Source: Astragalus membranaceus (Eukaryota > Streptophyta > Magnoliopsida > Fabales > Fabaceae). Taken from it: a stretch of 64,000 nt of DNA. The notes below the pieces were generated by a model. The model had not been told where the DNA came from and made no database searches. It saw only the letters and a program-made list of their open reading frames with translations. The stretch lies in the NCBI GenBank assembly GCA_039519185.1, contig CM076849.1, positions 71,047,784-71,111,783 of the forward strand, read 5' to 3'. A program made the translations under genes and the position numbers. Of the stretch, positions 44,466-55,967 are shown piece by piece; the stretch's first letter is position 1, and the number at the start of each line of letters is the position of its first letter.

Positions 44466-46194
44466 TTTACAATTTCCTAAAACCCTCTTTCGCGAAGCAC
44501 ACTCACCCTCTTCAACCAAAAACCTCTTCGTTACACACTCACTCTGCAACTAAAACCCTCTTCGCGAAACACGCTCACTCTGCAACCAAAACCGTCCGCC
44601 GTCCGCCGTTCACGCATTCACGCCGTTCACGCACAAGGTTCACTCCTCCCATTCACGCCGTCCTTCTCTCTTCGTGAAGCACTCTCACTGTGAAACCAAA
44701 AACCACTCTCGCGAAACAGACTCAATCTCACTATAGTTGTAAGTCACACTTCTCGCTCCACACTTCTCGTTCATTCGCCGTTATAGTTATAAATCTCACT
44801 ATTTCAATCTCTTTTTCTTTGATTTGTTCTTTAGGTCCGAACCGGTTCTACGCTCCACACTTCTCGTTCATACACTTCTCGTTCATTTGCCGTTATAGTT
44901 GTAAGTCACACTATTTCAATCTCTTTTTCTTTGATTTGTTCTTTAAATTTTTGGGTGTAATCTGTTGTAGTTTGGCTTATGCCATGTATATATTGTTATG
45001 TTGCTTCCATTTTTTCTTAGAAATGCATGATTCTGTGTATGGGTTTCATTCTATATGATTCTGTTTTATTATAGCTTGGCCTAGGAGGCGTGTTGCTGAT
45101 TTATGGAGTTGAATGAATCTTTGAGATTCACTTAGGTTAGGTACCAAACTTCAATAGAGAAATATTACAGAAATGCATAAGAGTAATGTGGAATCATTAA
45201 ATCCTGTTGTCTGTCACATATTTTGATGGAAATTCAAATTTGTACAAGCAAAGAATTAACATGTATGTATGTATAAACACAATCAAGGCAGTCAAGTTAA
45301 TACTACTGTTGATAAATAACTTGTGCCTTCTTTCTAGCAACATGGATCATGACGCACTTGAAAGCAATTCGAATCTTAGGCCAAACTGTTGTTTTGTGCC
45401 CTGCAGATCATAGGTTAAAACCCATAAGATAATCATTCTTTCTGATCTCATGCCTTACTGATATGATACAGTGAAATATATAGATCACCTGCCAAATAAC
45501 CAAAACTATAATAGTCATCAATCAATTTAACCCATTACTTGGAGGCTAAAATAAGGAATGTAGCCATATAATAATACCTTGTTGAGCCTGAGGAATTGGA
45601 ATTGGAATATCAAACTGTTGGGGAACTTGATCGGGACCACCATATTGTTCATCTGTTGGAATAAGGTTTCAATTGGAATCAGCTTGTTTGTGAAAGTAAG
45701 CTTCAATTTTGTCCAAACTAATTGCAGAAAGTATTAATGATGATGACTAGATTGTATTGAATCACGATTTCTTCAATCAGAATCCAATGCAACCTCATGA
45801 AGCCTTAATCTTTTTTGCTTTTTCTTTTTCCTCCTTCACTGAAAGATGAAGTAACTTGATGCCAATTTTTTTGTAAAAATTATAGTGTCCCTGAATGGTG
45901 GAAGTTGCATCTAAGGTCCCTTAATGTGGACTATGCCTTTGACTTACCCTAATTTTTGAAGTCTTTTGTTGCCCAAATTATGATTTCCATTAGCAAATTA
46001 GTTTTTTGCTCTTATATAATTCGCTGTGCATTTTAGAGTTTTCATTTTAGTACTTTTATAACTCACTAAAAGTTTCACTCACGTATATCTTTTAGCTTAT
46101 CTCAAACCGACAAAGGATATTGGTAGTGGGAGGTGGAGGTGCAATACAGTTGTAGAGTTTAATTGTTGGATCAATACTAGCCGCGCAAGTAATT
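44466..46194 (+). other. CACTA 5' leader and promoter region
   Basis: 44480-44710 holds repeated phrases with AACCCTCTTCGCGAAACACGC and CACTCTGCAACC. 44750-44950 holds an 80-90-bp direct repeat with TTCTCGTTCAT, GCCGTTATAGTT and TTTCAATCTCTTTTTCTTTG. Farther right is AT-rich with no frame that I trust. A 20-bp sequence, GTTGGATCAATACTAGCCGC, occurs at 46165 and again at 46205 across the TNP2 start. Confidence 0.6.
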
Positions 46195-49100
46195 ATGGAT
46201 CGTAGTTGGATCAATACTAGCCGCCTAAGTGATGAGTATGAGAAGGGCGTGGAAGAGTTTCTAGAATTTGCTAAAAAAACTTGTCCAAAAAGTAATGGAA
46301 AGTTTATTTGTCCTTGTCTTAATTGTAAGTTTTATTGTCCTTGTGTTAATTGTTTGAATAATGACAAACTAGTTGTTAAGGACATACGTAATCATCTTCG
46401 TTGTGATGGCTTTAGCAAGAGTTATACAAGGTGGATATGGCATGGTGAATCCTCAGGAATACCAAGCACTTCCCAAAGAGAGGAGGTTAATGTAGATATG
46501 AACGACAGAATTGAAGATATGATTTGAGATCTTGGACCAGAGTCTTTTAAGCAAACATGTATGTATGATACTTTGTGCAACGACAATGTAGAGTCGTTGT
46601 ATCCGGGGTGCACCAAGTTCACACGATTGTCAGCTGTGTTAAAATTGGTCAACCTAAAGGCCAGAAACGGGTGGACTGATAAAAGTTTCACAGAATTGCT
46701 TGAGTTGCTGAAAGACATGCTTCCAGAAGGTAACACATTGCCAGACCGTAACTATGAGGCAAAGAAGATATTATGTCCTATGGGTATGGAGTATGAAAAA
46801 ATACACGCATGTCCAAAAGATTGCATATTGTATAGGAAAGAGTTTAAAGATAAACATGCGTGTCCTACTTGTGGGGCATCACGCTACAAAGTGCAAGGTG
46901 ATGATTCTAGTTGTGATGTGAGCACGAAGGGTTCTCCAGCAAAAGTGTTATGGTATGTTCCAATAATTCCAAGATTCAAGCGATTGTTTGCTAATGCTAA
47001 TGACTCAAAGAATATTATGTGGCATTCAGATGAACGCATTAGTGATGGACAGCTTCGCCATCCAGCTGACTCTTTGCAATGGAAGAAAATTAATCGTTTG
47101 TTTCCAGAATTCGGCAATGAACCAAGAAACCTTAGACTTGGACTTGCTACGGATGGAATGAATCCGTACGGTAACTTAAGTAGTAACCATAGTTCATGGC
47201 CCGTTCTCTTGATAATTTACAATCTATCCCCTTGGTTGTGCATGAAGCGCAAATACATGATGTTATTTATGATGATTTCGGGCCCAAAACAGCCTAGGAA
47301 TGACATAGATGTTCACCTAAGTCCCTTGAGTGAAGATTTGAGAATGCTATGGGAGGAAGGCGTTGATGTGTTTGACGGATATAGAAATGAACATTTCAAG
47401 ATGCGTGCCATGTTATTTTGTACAATCAATGACTTTCCCGCATACGGGAACTTGTCTGGGTATAGTGTTAAGGGGCATACAGCATGCCCTATCTGTGAAG
47501 AAAACACACGCTATGATCAACTGCAACATGGAAGGAAAACTGTTTACCTTGGACATCGTAGATTTCTCAGACGTAATCATCCGTATCGTAGGTTGAAAAA
47601 TGCTTTTAATGGATGTCAAGAGAATGAAATTGCTCCGAAAGCCTTAACTGGAGAAGAAGTTTATCAACGAATTAAGGACATCAAGGTTATATTTGGAAAA
47701 AAGAAAAAACAATCTAATGAGAAAAATAAATGGAAGAAGAGGTCAGTGTTCTTTGATCTTCCATACTGGTCCAAACTTGATGTTAGACATTGTATTGACG
47801 TCATGCACGTGGAGAAAAATGTATGTGATAGTATTATTGGAACGCTTCTCAATATTCAGGGAAAGACAAAGGATGGTGTGAATGCTCGATTAGATTTGGT
47901 TGTGATGGGTATAAGAGAGCAGTTAGCTCCGCAGCAAAAAGGTAAAGGCACATATCTCCTCCCAGCATGTTATACATTGTCCAAAAAAGAGAAAAGAAGT
48001 TTTTGTGAGTGTTTACGGGGTGTCAAAGTACCACAAGGTTACTCCTCAAATATCAAGAGACTTGTCTCGATGAAAGATATCAAATTAGTTGGCCTAAAGT
48101 CTCATGATTGTCATGTCTTGATGCAACAACTACTACCAGTGGCTATTCGTGACATTTTGCCTAAAAAGGTTCGACATGCCATAATTAGGTTGTGCATATT
48201 CTTCAATACTATCTGTAGCAAAACCATTGACCCCCAAAAGTTGGATGGCTTGGAGAATAAGGCTTCCATTATTTTGTGCCAATTGGAGATGTATTTTCCT
48301 CCTTCATTTTTTGACATCATGGTCCACCTAATTGTTCATCTAGTGAGGGAGATTAGATTGTGTGGGCCCGTTTATTTAAGGTGGATGTACCCGGTTGAGC
48401 GTTACATGAAAATATTGAAAGGGTATGTGAAGAACCAATATCGTCCTGAGGAATCTATTGTTCAGAGGTATGTTGCAGAAGAAGCTATCGAGTTTTGTTC
48501 AGATTACTTGTCAAAGACGGAACCTATAGGGATTCCTAGGTCTCGTCATGAGGGAAGATGTGCAGGAAAGGGTACACGGGGTTTGACTATAAAGAGCATG
48601 AGTCGGGCAGAAGTTCTTCAAGCACATATGTATATATTGAATAACACTGCTGAGGTTCAACCTTACTTATCTACTCATAAAAGCATTGTTAAGGAGAAGT
48701 ATCCTCGAATGAGTGAAAAATGGTTGTTGACTGAGCATAACAAGACTTTCCTAAACTGGTTTAAACAACAAATTGTTAATGATGATAGTGTTTCTGAAAC
48801 ATTAGAATGGCTAGCACTTGGGCCTAGCTTTGATGTCATATGTTGGGGTGGATATGATATCAACAAGTTTTCATTCTATACAAAGTCCCAAGATGATAAG
48901 AGTACCATGCAAAACAGTGGGGTTATGGTTGTGGCTGAATCGATGCACTTTTCTAGTTCAAAGGATAAAAAACCAATTATGGCATCCATATCTTATTTTG
49001 GAGTCATTGAAGATATTTGGGAAGTCGACTACACTAAATTTACTGTGCCTATTTTTAAATGTAAGTGGGTTGATAGTAATAGTGGTGTACAAATTGATGA

Positions 49101-49374
49101 ACTAGGATATACATTGGTGGACCTCAACAAGGTAGCTCATAAGGAAGAGCCTTTTATCATGGCATCTCATGCAAAACAAGTATTTTATGTTAATGATCCT
49201 TCTAGCCAAAGATGGTCTGTGGTTCTCCATGGTAGTGATCAAAACCAAGATTCAACTCTTCATATTTCTGAAACTCCTTCTTTCTTATCACATCTGCCTA
49301 TTTTCAATGATGAAAGTGAAGTGGATGACGTTCATGCAACTCGTAATGATCATCATGAAAGAATCTGGGAATAG
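46195..49374 (+). pseudogene. CACTA TNP2 transposase with one premature stop
   Basis: One frame of 1060 codons, interrupted only by TGA at 46525-46527 (codon 111), after which it stays in frame. The N-terminus is a Transpos_assoc domain: MDRSWI, a CPC-x-NC pair that is duplicated (CPCLNCKFYCPCVNC), then HLRCDGF and YTRWIWHGE. The catalytic Transposase_21 region follows with LATDGMNPYG (about 47150), NDFPAYGNLSGYSVKGHTACPIC (47430-47500) and CIDVMHVEKNVCDSIIGTLL (about 47800). DUF4218 follows (YFPPSFFDIMVHLIVHLVREI, 48290-48360, then PVERYMK), and DUF4216 (SYFGVIEDIWEVDY, about 49000). Length fits a full TNP2. It would cut at the element ends. The stop could be a C-to-T change in CGA. Confidence 0.93.
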
Positions 49375-49549
49375 ACAAAGTAATTATTTACGATTATTGA
49401 TTGTTGATTCGGCAATGAACCAATAAACTTTACAATACTACCTATGAGCAGGATTTTATTTATTTATTTATTTATTTATTTGTTAACATTCTTGTATGTA
49501 TGATGCTATTTCTTTATTATTCATACTTTATTGTTTTTGTTTAAACAGG
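49375..49549 (+). other. Spacer between TNP2 and TNP1-like gene
   Basis: Contains a (TTTA)n stretch at about 49457-49481 and ends in TTTAAACAG, a good splice acceptor just before the next coding exon. The second gene may therefore be reached by splicing from a shared upstream promoter, as in En/Spm. Confidence 0.5.
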
Positions 49550-49552
49550 CCC

Positions 49553-52500
49553 ATGGATGATCCATCAAACATCCTTCCAACCAAAAGAAAGGGTAGACGT
49601 GCCACAAAGCTAAAGGATCTAACTCGTGACCGTGTTGGTGATCAAAAGCCTGTGATTGAGTTTGATGAATTGACTGCCAATGCTAAAGGGCCAAATGCAA
49701 AGAGATTCATAAGTTTCTTGGGCATCCAAGCTCGAAGCAAGGCTAGTATATTGGATATGGAGTGGGCCGATGTTGATGGCGATGTTAAGAATAAGATATG
49801 GGAAACTATCTTGGTATTTCACTATTACGCTCTATAATATTGTCAATGTGTTTAATCATATTATTAATATGGGACACTATCATGTATGAGACCTTTGATG
49901 TCGTTCAAAATACTGAATTTATAAAGAAGAAAGTATTGGAACATGCGGGTGAGCTTTGGAAGGGATTTAAAACACGTCTCACTAGCGAATATGTATTTGG
50001 AAAACGAAAGGACGAATCTCCTTGTGAGAAGTATGCATTCATTGATGATGAGACGTGGAATAAGTTTGTTCAGTCTCGACTGACAACCAACTTTAAAGTA
50101 AGTTGAAATGATACATATTCTCTAAACTAAATGTGTGTCTTGAATGAATTGAAATGATGCATATTGTCTTGAATGAATTGAAATGATACAACTTAGTTTA
50201 ATTTCATTATTGTGTCCAACATTATTGCCTTTCTTATTGGTATGTTATTGTTACCAGGAGAACAGAAAACAAGCACAAGAGGTTCAGTCAAAGAATCTCT
50301 ACCCGCACACATTGTCTCGTGGGGGTTATGGTCTTCTTCGTGAAAAGATATTGGAAGAAAAGGAGAAACAAATTCAAGAAGCATCTCAATCTGATTCTTC
50401 ACTAGTTGTCGAGCCCCCATCATCACCCGAACGCCATGAACTGTGGAAGAGAGCCAGACAAAGGAGAAATGGTAATTATACATCTGTAAGAGCACAAGTT
50501 GTTGCTGAGAAGATTGTAAGTAATATTAATTGTAATTTTAATTGCTTTTTATTTATTTACGCAGTATTCAACTTGTCTGGCGTAATGATTGGTGAACAAC
50601 ACAATTAGAACTTATTCAACTACACGGCAACACCTAAGTTTTTTGTTTCCCAATTTTGGTTTTCAAAATAAGAAAATAATAGTTTACTTAACTACTAGAT
50701 AAGATCTTTTCTATTTAGCAAGTTTACTTAACTACTAGATAAGAAAATCCCACTCTCATAATGACTCCATTAGCTGACTCCTTCAAATCTAGGAATCTTA
50801 TTGGCTGTTCCTTCCCTTTGTTACAGCTGTAACTAAATTTCAGAATTAACTCCCTAGATTTACTCACCTTTGTTTTCTCATCCTCAAAAACCCTTGAATT
50901 CTCATTATTATCTTGGAAAACAAGTAACCAGTCTCTTTATTTTACCATGACATTGGTCAATTTAAGGTGCATATAAGAAGCAACTGATGTGCAATTTATT
51001 GTGTTCAGGAAGAGTTGTTGTCTGTATAGCTAGTGATCAGGAAGTTCAGAACATTGTGGACTTTCCAATAAGTGTTCATGATTTCTATAACCATAAGTGT
51101 TCATGATTTTTGTTTTAGCAAAAACATATTTCCTTCTCTACTTGTTTACCTCAAGTGTTGTTGTTGTCAAAGAAACAATTATGCTGGCTGCAGCGTTAGC
51201 TTTCTAAGTCTTCAAAAAGTCCCTTAAACAAATTCTAAGCACACGTTACTCCATAGTTCTTTCAATGGAAGATCTTAAAAGAAAATGGCATATCAACATG
51301 GTGGCACTACTGGATATAATTTTTGGTGTGTGGAGTAAGGTTGAAGCGACACCAATATTGCCTTGCTACTTCATTTTTGTAGATTCTTTGGTTGAACATT
51401 TTCTAAATGAGAAACTGATGGTTGATGTTATGATGATTGGAATTTTTGTGCTACCAAATTTTAAATGCCTTCTAGGTGAAATGAACGAATCGGTAGACTT
51501 ATGAATTTTTGTGCTACCAAATTTTAAATGCCTTCTAGCAGTTTTTATATTTTCACAGTTTTTATATTTTCACACTCCTATTTGATCCTATTTGATCCTA
51601 TCTGATCCTATCTGATCCTATTTGTAACAGTTTTTATATTTTCACACTCCTTTATTTGTTAGCTCTGGTCATTCATTTGTAACAGTTTTTATATGTTAGC
51701 TACTGTTACAGATATTTTCTAATAAGGGTTAAATATGTTTTTAGTCCCTACAAAATCGGCTCTTTCTAAGTTTAGTCCCTACATTAACGAAATAGGCGTT
51801 TTGGTCCTCATCTTATTTTTTCGTTTTCAATTTTAGTCCCTCATGACTTTTAATAGCGCTTCAAAACTTTTAATAGCGCTTTTTTGACCTTTTATAAGCG
51901 CTATTAAAAGTTTTGAAGCGCTATTAAAAGTCATGAGGGACTAAAATTGAAAACGAAAAAATAAGATGAGGACCAAAACGCCTATTTCGTTAATGTAGGG
52001 ACTAAACTTAGAAGGAGCCGATTTTGTAGGGACTAAAAACATATTTTACCCTTCTAATAATAAGCACTCCTTTATTTGCTGATCCTTGCTTTGATATTTT
52101 CACACTTACTGTCAACTAAATAGTTACCACATGCACACATATACAAGGAGACTTGCTTAATTAACATAAATTAACTTATGTTATACTGCAACTGTTACAG
52201 ATATTTATTGTTCATTTGCAACTGTTGTAGGATTCTCTTAAAGAGCAGTCCTCGCAAAGAACCTTTGTTCCACATGGACGTGAAGATATACTAGCTACTG
52301 CCATTGGGTGTCCCGAGCACCCCGGTCGTGTCCGTGGTATTGGACGAGGTGTTGGTATTCGAAGTTACCTTGGACCCCGTTCTCATTATAGACCCACCTT
52401 AGAAGTTGTCACCAAGGAAGACTTAACTATCTTCTCTGAGAAACTTACTCAAGACCTCACAGAGCAACTTACTAAAAAAATCAAACAGGATCTGATGCAG

Positions 52501-54954
52501 GTAGATATATAAATTACCACTGCTAGTAAAGAGTAAAATGATTATATTTAATTTTTATGAAATTTGATGCAGGAGTGGACATCTATGGGTTACTCCCAAC
52601 AAAGCCCAAATAGTAATAAGGGAAGTTGTTCTGTTGCTGAACAAACTTTTAAGGAGAATGAGTTTGATGTTATCCCGGAGAAGGTTGATGATTTTCGGGA
52701 TCAGATTGATGATATCCCGAATCCATTTGATGATATCCAAAATCGGCGTGATTTGTATGTTGATAATCCTTATCATTTAGTGGCAATTGGTCGTGTATTC
52801 AACTTGGGCCCAGTCATTCATAACAAGAGTTTAGAGAATGATATGGTGAGGGTGGTGGTTGAAGAGGTTCTACATGGAGGTGCTCAAGTTCCTATGCCCA
52901 CTGAGGAGGTTCAAACAGTGAGACAAGCCCTCAACAGTTTTATTCAGTGGCCGAGAAGACTTCTTAAACCTTTTTCAAATAAGGTTCTCATTACTTAGTC
53001 CTTTCTATATTTACTCTTGAAATAACTTAACTTGGTAATGGTTGAGAAGACTTACTAAGCATTATCTTTGTTGTTTAGGATCTTGTCGAATCTAGAAAGG
53101 ATGTTCCAGCCAAAAGTTCAAGACCTCAATTTAATCCAATTCAAGAGTTGATGATATTGATGGTGCCTATTAAAAATCCTATACAACTAAAATTGGAACA
53201 TGATCCTACTCTTGAAGCTTTTTATCTCTCACCGAGTGAAGTAATGGATCTTTGTTGTGGTAACCAAATGCTTTCCTTAAGTGTTGTACAATTCTGGTTG
53301 ATGTAAGTGAAGGCTACACCTTAAGTGAATGCTTACCTTAAGTGTTGTACAATTCTGCTTACCTTATCTTTGTAGTGAATGCTTACCTTAAGTGTTGTAC
53401 AATTCTGGTTGATCTTAGGTATTTGCACCGCCAATGTACCTTGAAGGGCAATAGTCATTTGTATGGTTTCATTGACCCTCAACATATTTTGACTCTAGCA
53501 AATTACTCAACACGTATTGATACCTTCATTCAAGAAAGGCTACACAAAGGCAACAAAGAGTTTTACCTAGCGCCTTACTTGGATTCGTAAGTACATGCAT
53601 TTTTATCAATTATTTTAAAATTCTATGTGGCTTGTAACTAATTGTTCTCCATGTGTAGAGAACATTGGCAACTGATGATTATTTGTCCTAGGAGTAATGA
53701 AGTTGTCTTCCTTTGTTCGCTTTCTGAAACGAAACTGAATGCAACCCTCAAGCTTAAAGTTAATACGTAAGCTCTCATTTATCATATATCATTTGTAGAA
53801 AAGTCAGAGATTGTGTTCCTTTTTATGTAAGCTTGAAGTTAGAGATTGTGTTCCTTTTTATGTAAGCTTGTATGATGTCTTTCATTTTTTGTATTAGTGC
53901 TATGGAGGGATATAATAAGTTGATGGGCTCTAGAAAGAAGACACCTACATGGATTTTCCCCAATGTAAAGTAGTTTAACTCTTGAGTTTTAATTTCAACT
54001 TATAATGTATTGTTACTATATAATACTTATTATGACATATAATATTTACTAATTAAGATTATTCATTTGTAGTCGCGAAAGCAATCTGGGGGAACTGAGT
54101 GCGGATTTTATGTTATGAAACATATGTTCAATATTGTCTCTGCAAGTATTGTTGATTTATGGGAAGAGGTACGTAATAAATTTTTTAACATTAGAACTTG
54201 TTTTAGTAGTATGCATGTGTGTGTATACATATATAGAAGCATATATAGAGTCTAAATCAGTGCTGGAAGCATCTCTTGTTGTTGTGTCTTCTTGGAGGTA
54301 TTTTTGCAGGGGTAATACTTGATTGGTTGTGGTTAATAGGTAAAGGATGGTGAAATCTTAACCAATCCAAACTAGAGAAGGAAGTGCTCTTGTTCTTAAC
54401 AAGTCTTGTGTTGAAACCTCACAAGTGATGCTGAGATGACAAAGGAGAAAAAAATATCTCTGTCTTAGAATAACAAAGTTATAAATATGCATCCAGTAGT
54501 GTTATATAGAAACAATGATTATATAATGGAACACTTGACATCAAATTAGTATTATATAGAAACAATGATGCTTCTTGATTCACATCAAATGGTCATAATC
54601 TGGTGCAATACAATCAACTAAGGATGTTTTAGTAATAGTGCCCACACTTGCTAGGCTGATTTAGTTGATGTCATATACTTAGTTGCTGAATTAGTTAAAC
54701 AAGGCTCCCCCACTAAACAATGTTGCTGGTAGAATGGGATGTTAAATTAGCTAATGTGAATTATCTTCTTTTTTTGAAAAGTGCTAATATGAATTTTCGT
54801 TTTTGTTTTTTGTATTTAGTCTTATATATGTTATTTCATATTGTAGAGATTCAACACTACAAAGCCATTCACCGAAGAGGATCTTTACGACATCCGGTAT
54901 CGTTGGGCAACACTATTTTTTGATCTTTATCCAAATCGTATTATTGAGTCATAA
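49553..54954 (+). CDS. CACTA second gene: TNP1/Ptta-like protein with DUF8039-like and Ulp1-protease-like domains
   Basis: I infer eleven exons with GT-AG borders and a continuous frame of 725 codons plus stop: 49553-49813, 49891-50097, 50258-50515, 52231-52500, 52573-52983, 53079-53302, 53419-53586, 53659-53766, 53898-53964, 54073-54168, 54847-54954. Exons 1-3 give a basic N-terminus (KRKGRRATKLKDL), then a transposase_24/Ptta-like region (KRFISFLGIQAR, WKGFKTRLT). Exon 4 has GIGRGVGIRSYLGPRS. Exon 5 is DUF8039-like (DLYVDNPYHLVAIGRVFN, ending VRQALNSFIQWPRRL). Exons 6-11 resemble the Ulp1/C48 cysteine peptidase: HWQLMIICP (His), GGTECGFYVMKHM (Cys). At the usual Asp position the sequence reads FLCSLS. 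DNA binding to the subterminal motifs is inferred from TNP1. Exon limits are by eye. Confidence 0.75.
51726..52051. mobile_element. Near-perfect hairpin MITE in intron 3 of the CACTA gene
   Basis: A 326-bp element with arms of about 154 bp that differ, by eye, at two positions, around a loop of about 16 bp. It starts GGGTTAAATATG and ends CATATTTTACCC. TTCTAATAA duplications (9 bp) flank it at 51717-51725 and 52052-52060, fitting a Mutator-type MITE. Each arm carries AGTCCCTACA segments and two GCGCT-ATTAAAAG units. It has no coding sequence. A transcript through it would fold into long double-stranded RNA. Confidence 0.93.
53268..53418 (+). repeat. Triplicated exon-end segment in the CACTA gene
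   Basis: CCTTAAGTGTTGTACAATTC occurs at about 53275, 53337 and 53388. The first is in exon 6, while the second and third fall in the intron before exon 7. Confidence 0.8.
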
Positions 54955-55554
54955 TAGGCTAATAGGTTTGGTATTATGTTATGGCTGCTGCCCAAGAACA
55001 TCCTGGATAATAATGCCAATTGAGTTCTTCAGTGATGGCTGCTGCCCAAAAACTATTGGTTGGATGAAGAGAGCTTTGGTTACCTCTTCTGTTTGGAGGT
55101 GAAATTGACTGTTTTCTTTGGTCTCCTTTTTGGACTGTATCTTTAGCATAATGCATTATGCATGGTATCTGCAGTTTCTCTTAGGACTTGAGATTTAGGT
55201 CTGTTCAAAATTTGTTGTAAATGTCAACTGAAATGAAAGATAAATAATGGATACTTAGCTTGTTCTGTAGAAGTGACATTCCAGAGTTTACTAGTTGTAA
55301 GCCTACTTGCAGAATGTTATAAATTTTTTTGCACTTGCATACCTGACTAATGGATACTTAGATTTGAATAGCAGTTTAAGGCGTAATTGAGTTTATCGCA
55401 TGTTTTGTTTAGTGGTCAAGCAAAAAATGGATTATAATGTATACCTTTCTGTGGTTGCATCTTTTAATTATATGAGATTGTGTTGTATAGGAGGCTTATT
55501 ATCCAGGTTACTGGATATGAGATTCTGTGGTGTTGTATAAGCAAAAAAAAAAAA
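54955..55554 (+). other. CACTA 3' non-coding region
   Basis: Between the last stop codon and the right subterminal repeats. A GGCTGCTGCCCAA phrase is duplicated near 54980 and 55035. No frame is supported. Confidence 0.5.
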
Positions 55555-55875
55555 TAGTTTTAACATCGGTTCCAGAGAGAACCTGATGTTAATAAAGCAT
55601 TATTTAACATCGGTCCTTATAAAAACCGGATGCGAAATGTATATTTAACATCAGTTGTTTGGCAGAGCCGATGCCAAAAACACGATAAAATCTAATCAAA
55701 ACTGACTTTGGGCATCGGTTTTTTGTACGGACCGATGTTAAAAAGATTTTTCGCATCAGGTCTGTAACTGATGTAAAAGGTGCTTACTTTTAACAACGCC
55801 TAAATCTGTAACGGACACGGAACCGATGCGAAAAGTCATTTTTAACCGATGCGAAAAGTCTAAATTGTAGTAGTG
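55555..55875 (+). repeat. CACTA right subterminal repeats and terminus
   Basis: About twelve CATCGGTT / AACCGATG variants in alternating orientation, then CTAAATTGTAGTAGTG as the terminal inverted repeat ending at 55875. Confidence 0.88.
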
Positions 55876-55967
55876 TGAAGTCAATTTTTTCGAAGAATCA
55901 GATAAAAAGGAGGATGTTAAATTCCAAAGTAGAGGGAGAAACCACTCCATGGCAACAACATTTGAGC
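55876..55967. other. Short spacer between CACTA and LTR
   Basis: 92 bp with no recognised feature. It could hold the right copy of the CACTA 3-bp target duplication (TGA), for which I see no clear left partner. Confidence 0.4.

Larger units (their letters stand above)
44196..55875 (+). mobile_element. CACTA (En/Spm) DNA transposon with TNP2 and TNP1/Ulp1-like genes
   Basis: The right end is CTAAATTGTAGTAGTG, which on the other strand begins CACTACTACAATTTAG, a classic CACTA terminus. Both ends carry many inverted CATCGGTT / AACCGATG motifs (44225-44465, 55555-55860). Between them lie a TNP2-type transposase and a spliced second gene. The left terminus is degraded (CCCTTATAGTAGAAAAAATGG near 44196), so the exact start and the 3-bp target duplication are uncertain. 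Length about 11.7 kb. Confidence 0.9.

Noticed and set aside
44690..45058. 122-codon frame in the CACTA leader
   Set aside because: It lies across an 80-90-bp direct repeat in an untranslated leader and is Ser/Phe-rich without motifs.
44196..55875. 3-bp target duplication for the CACTA element
   Set aside because: The right flank is TGA, but the left terminus is degraded and no matching triplet could be placed with confidence.
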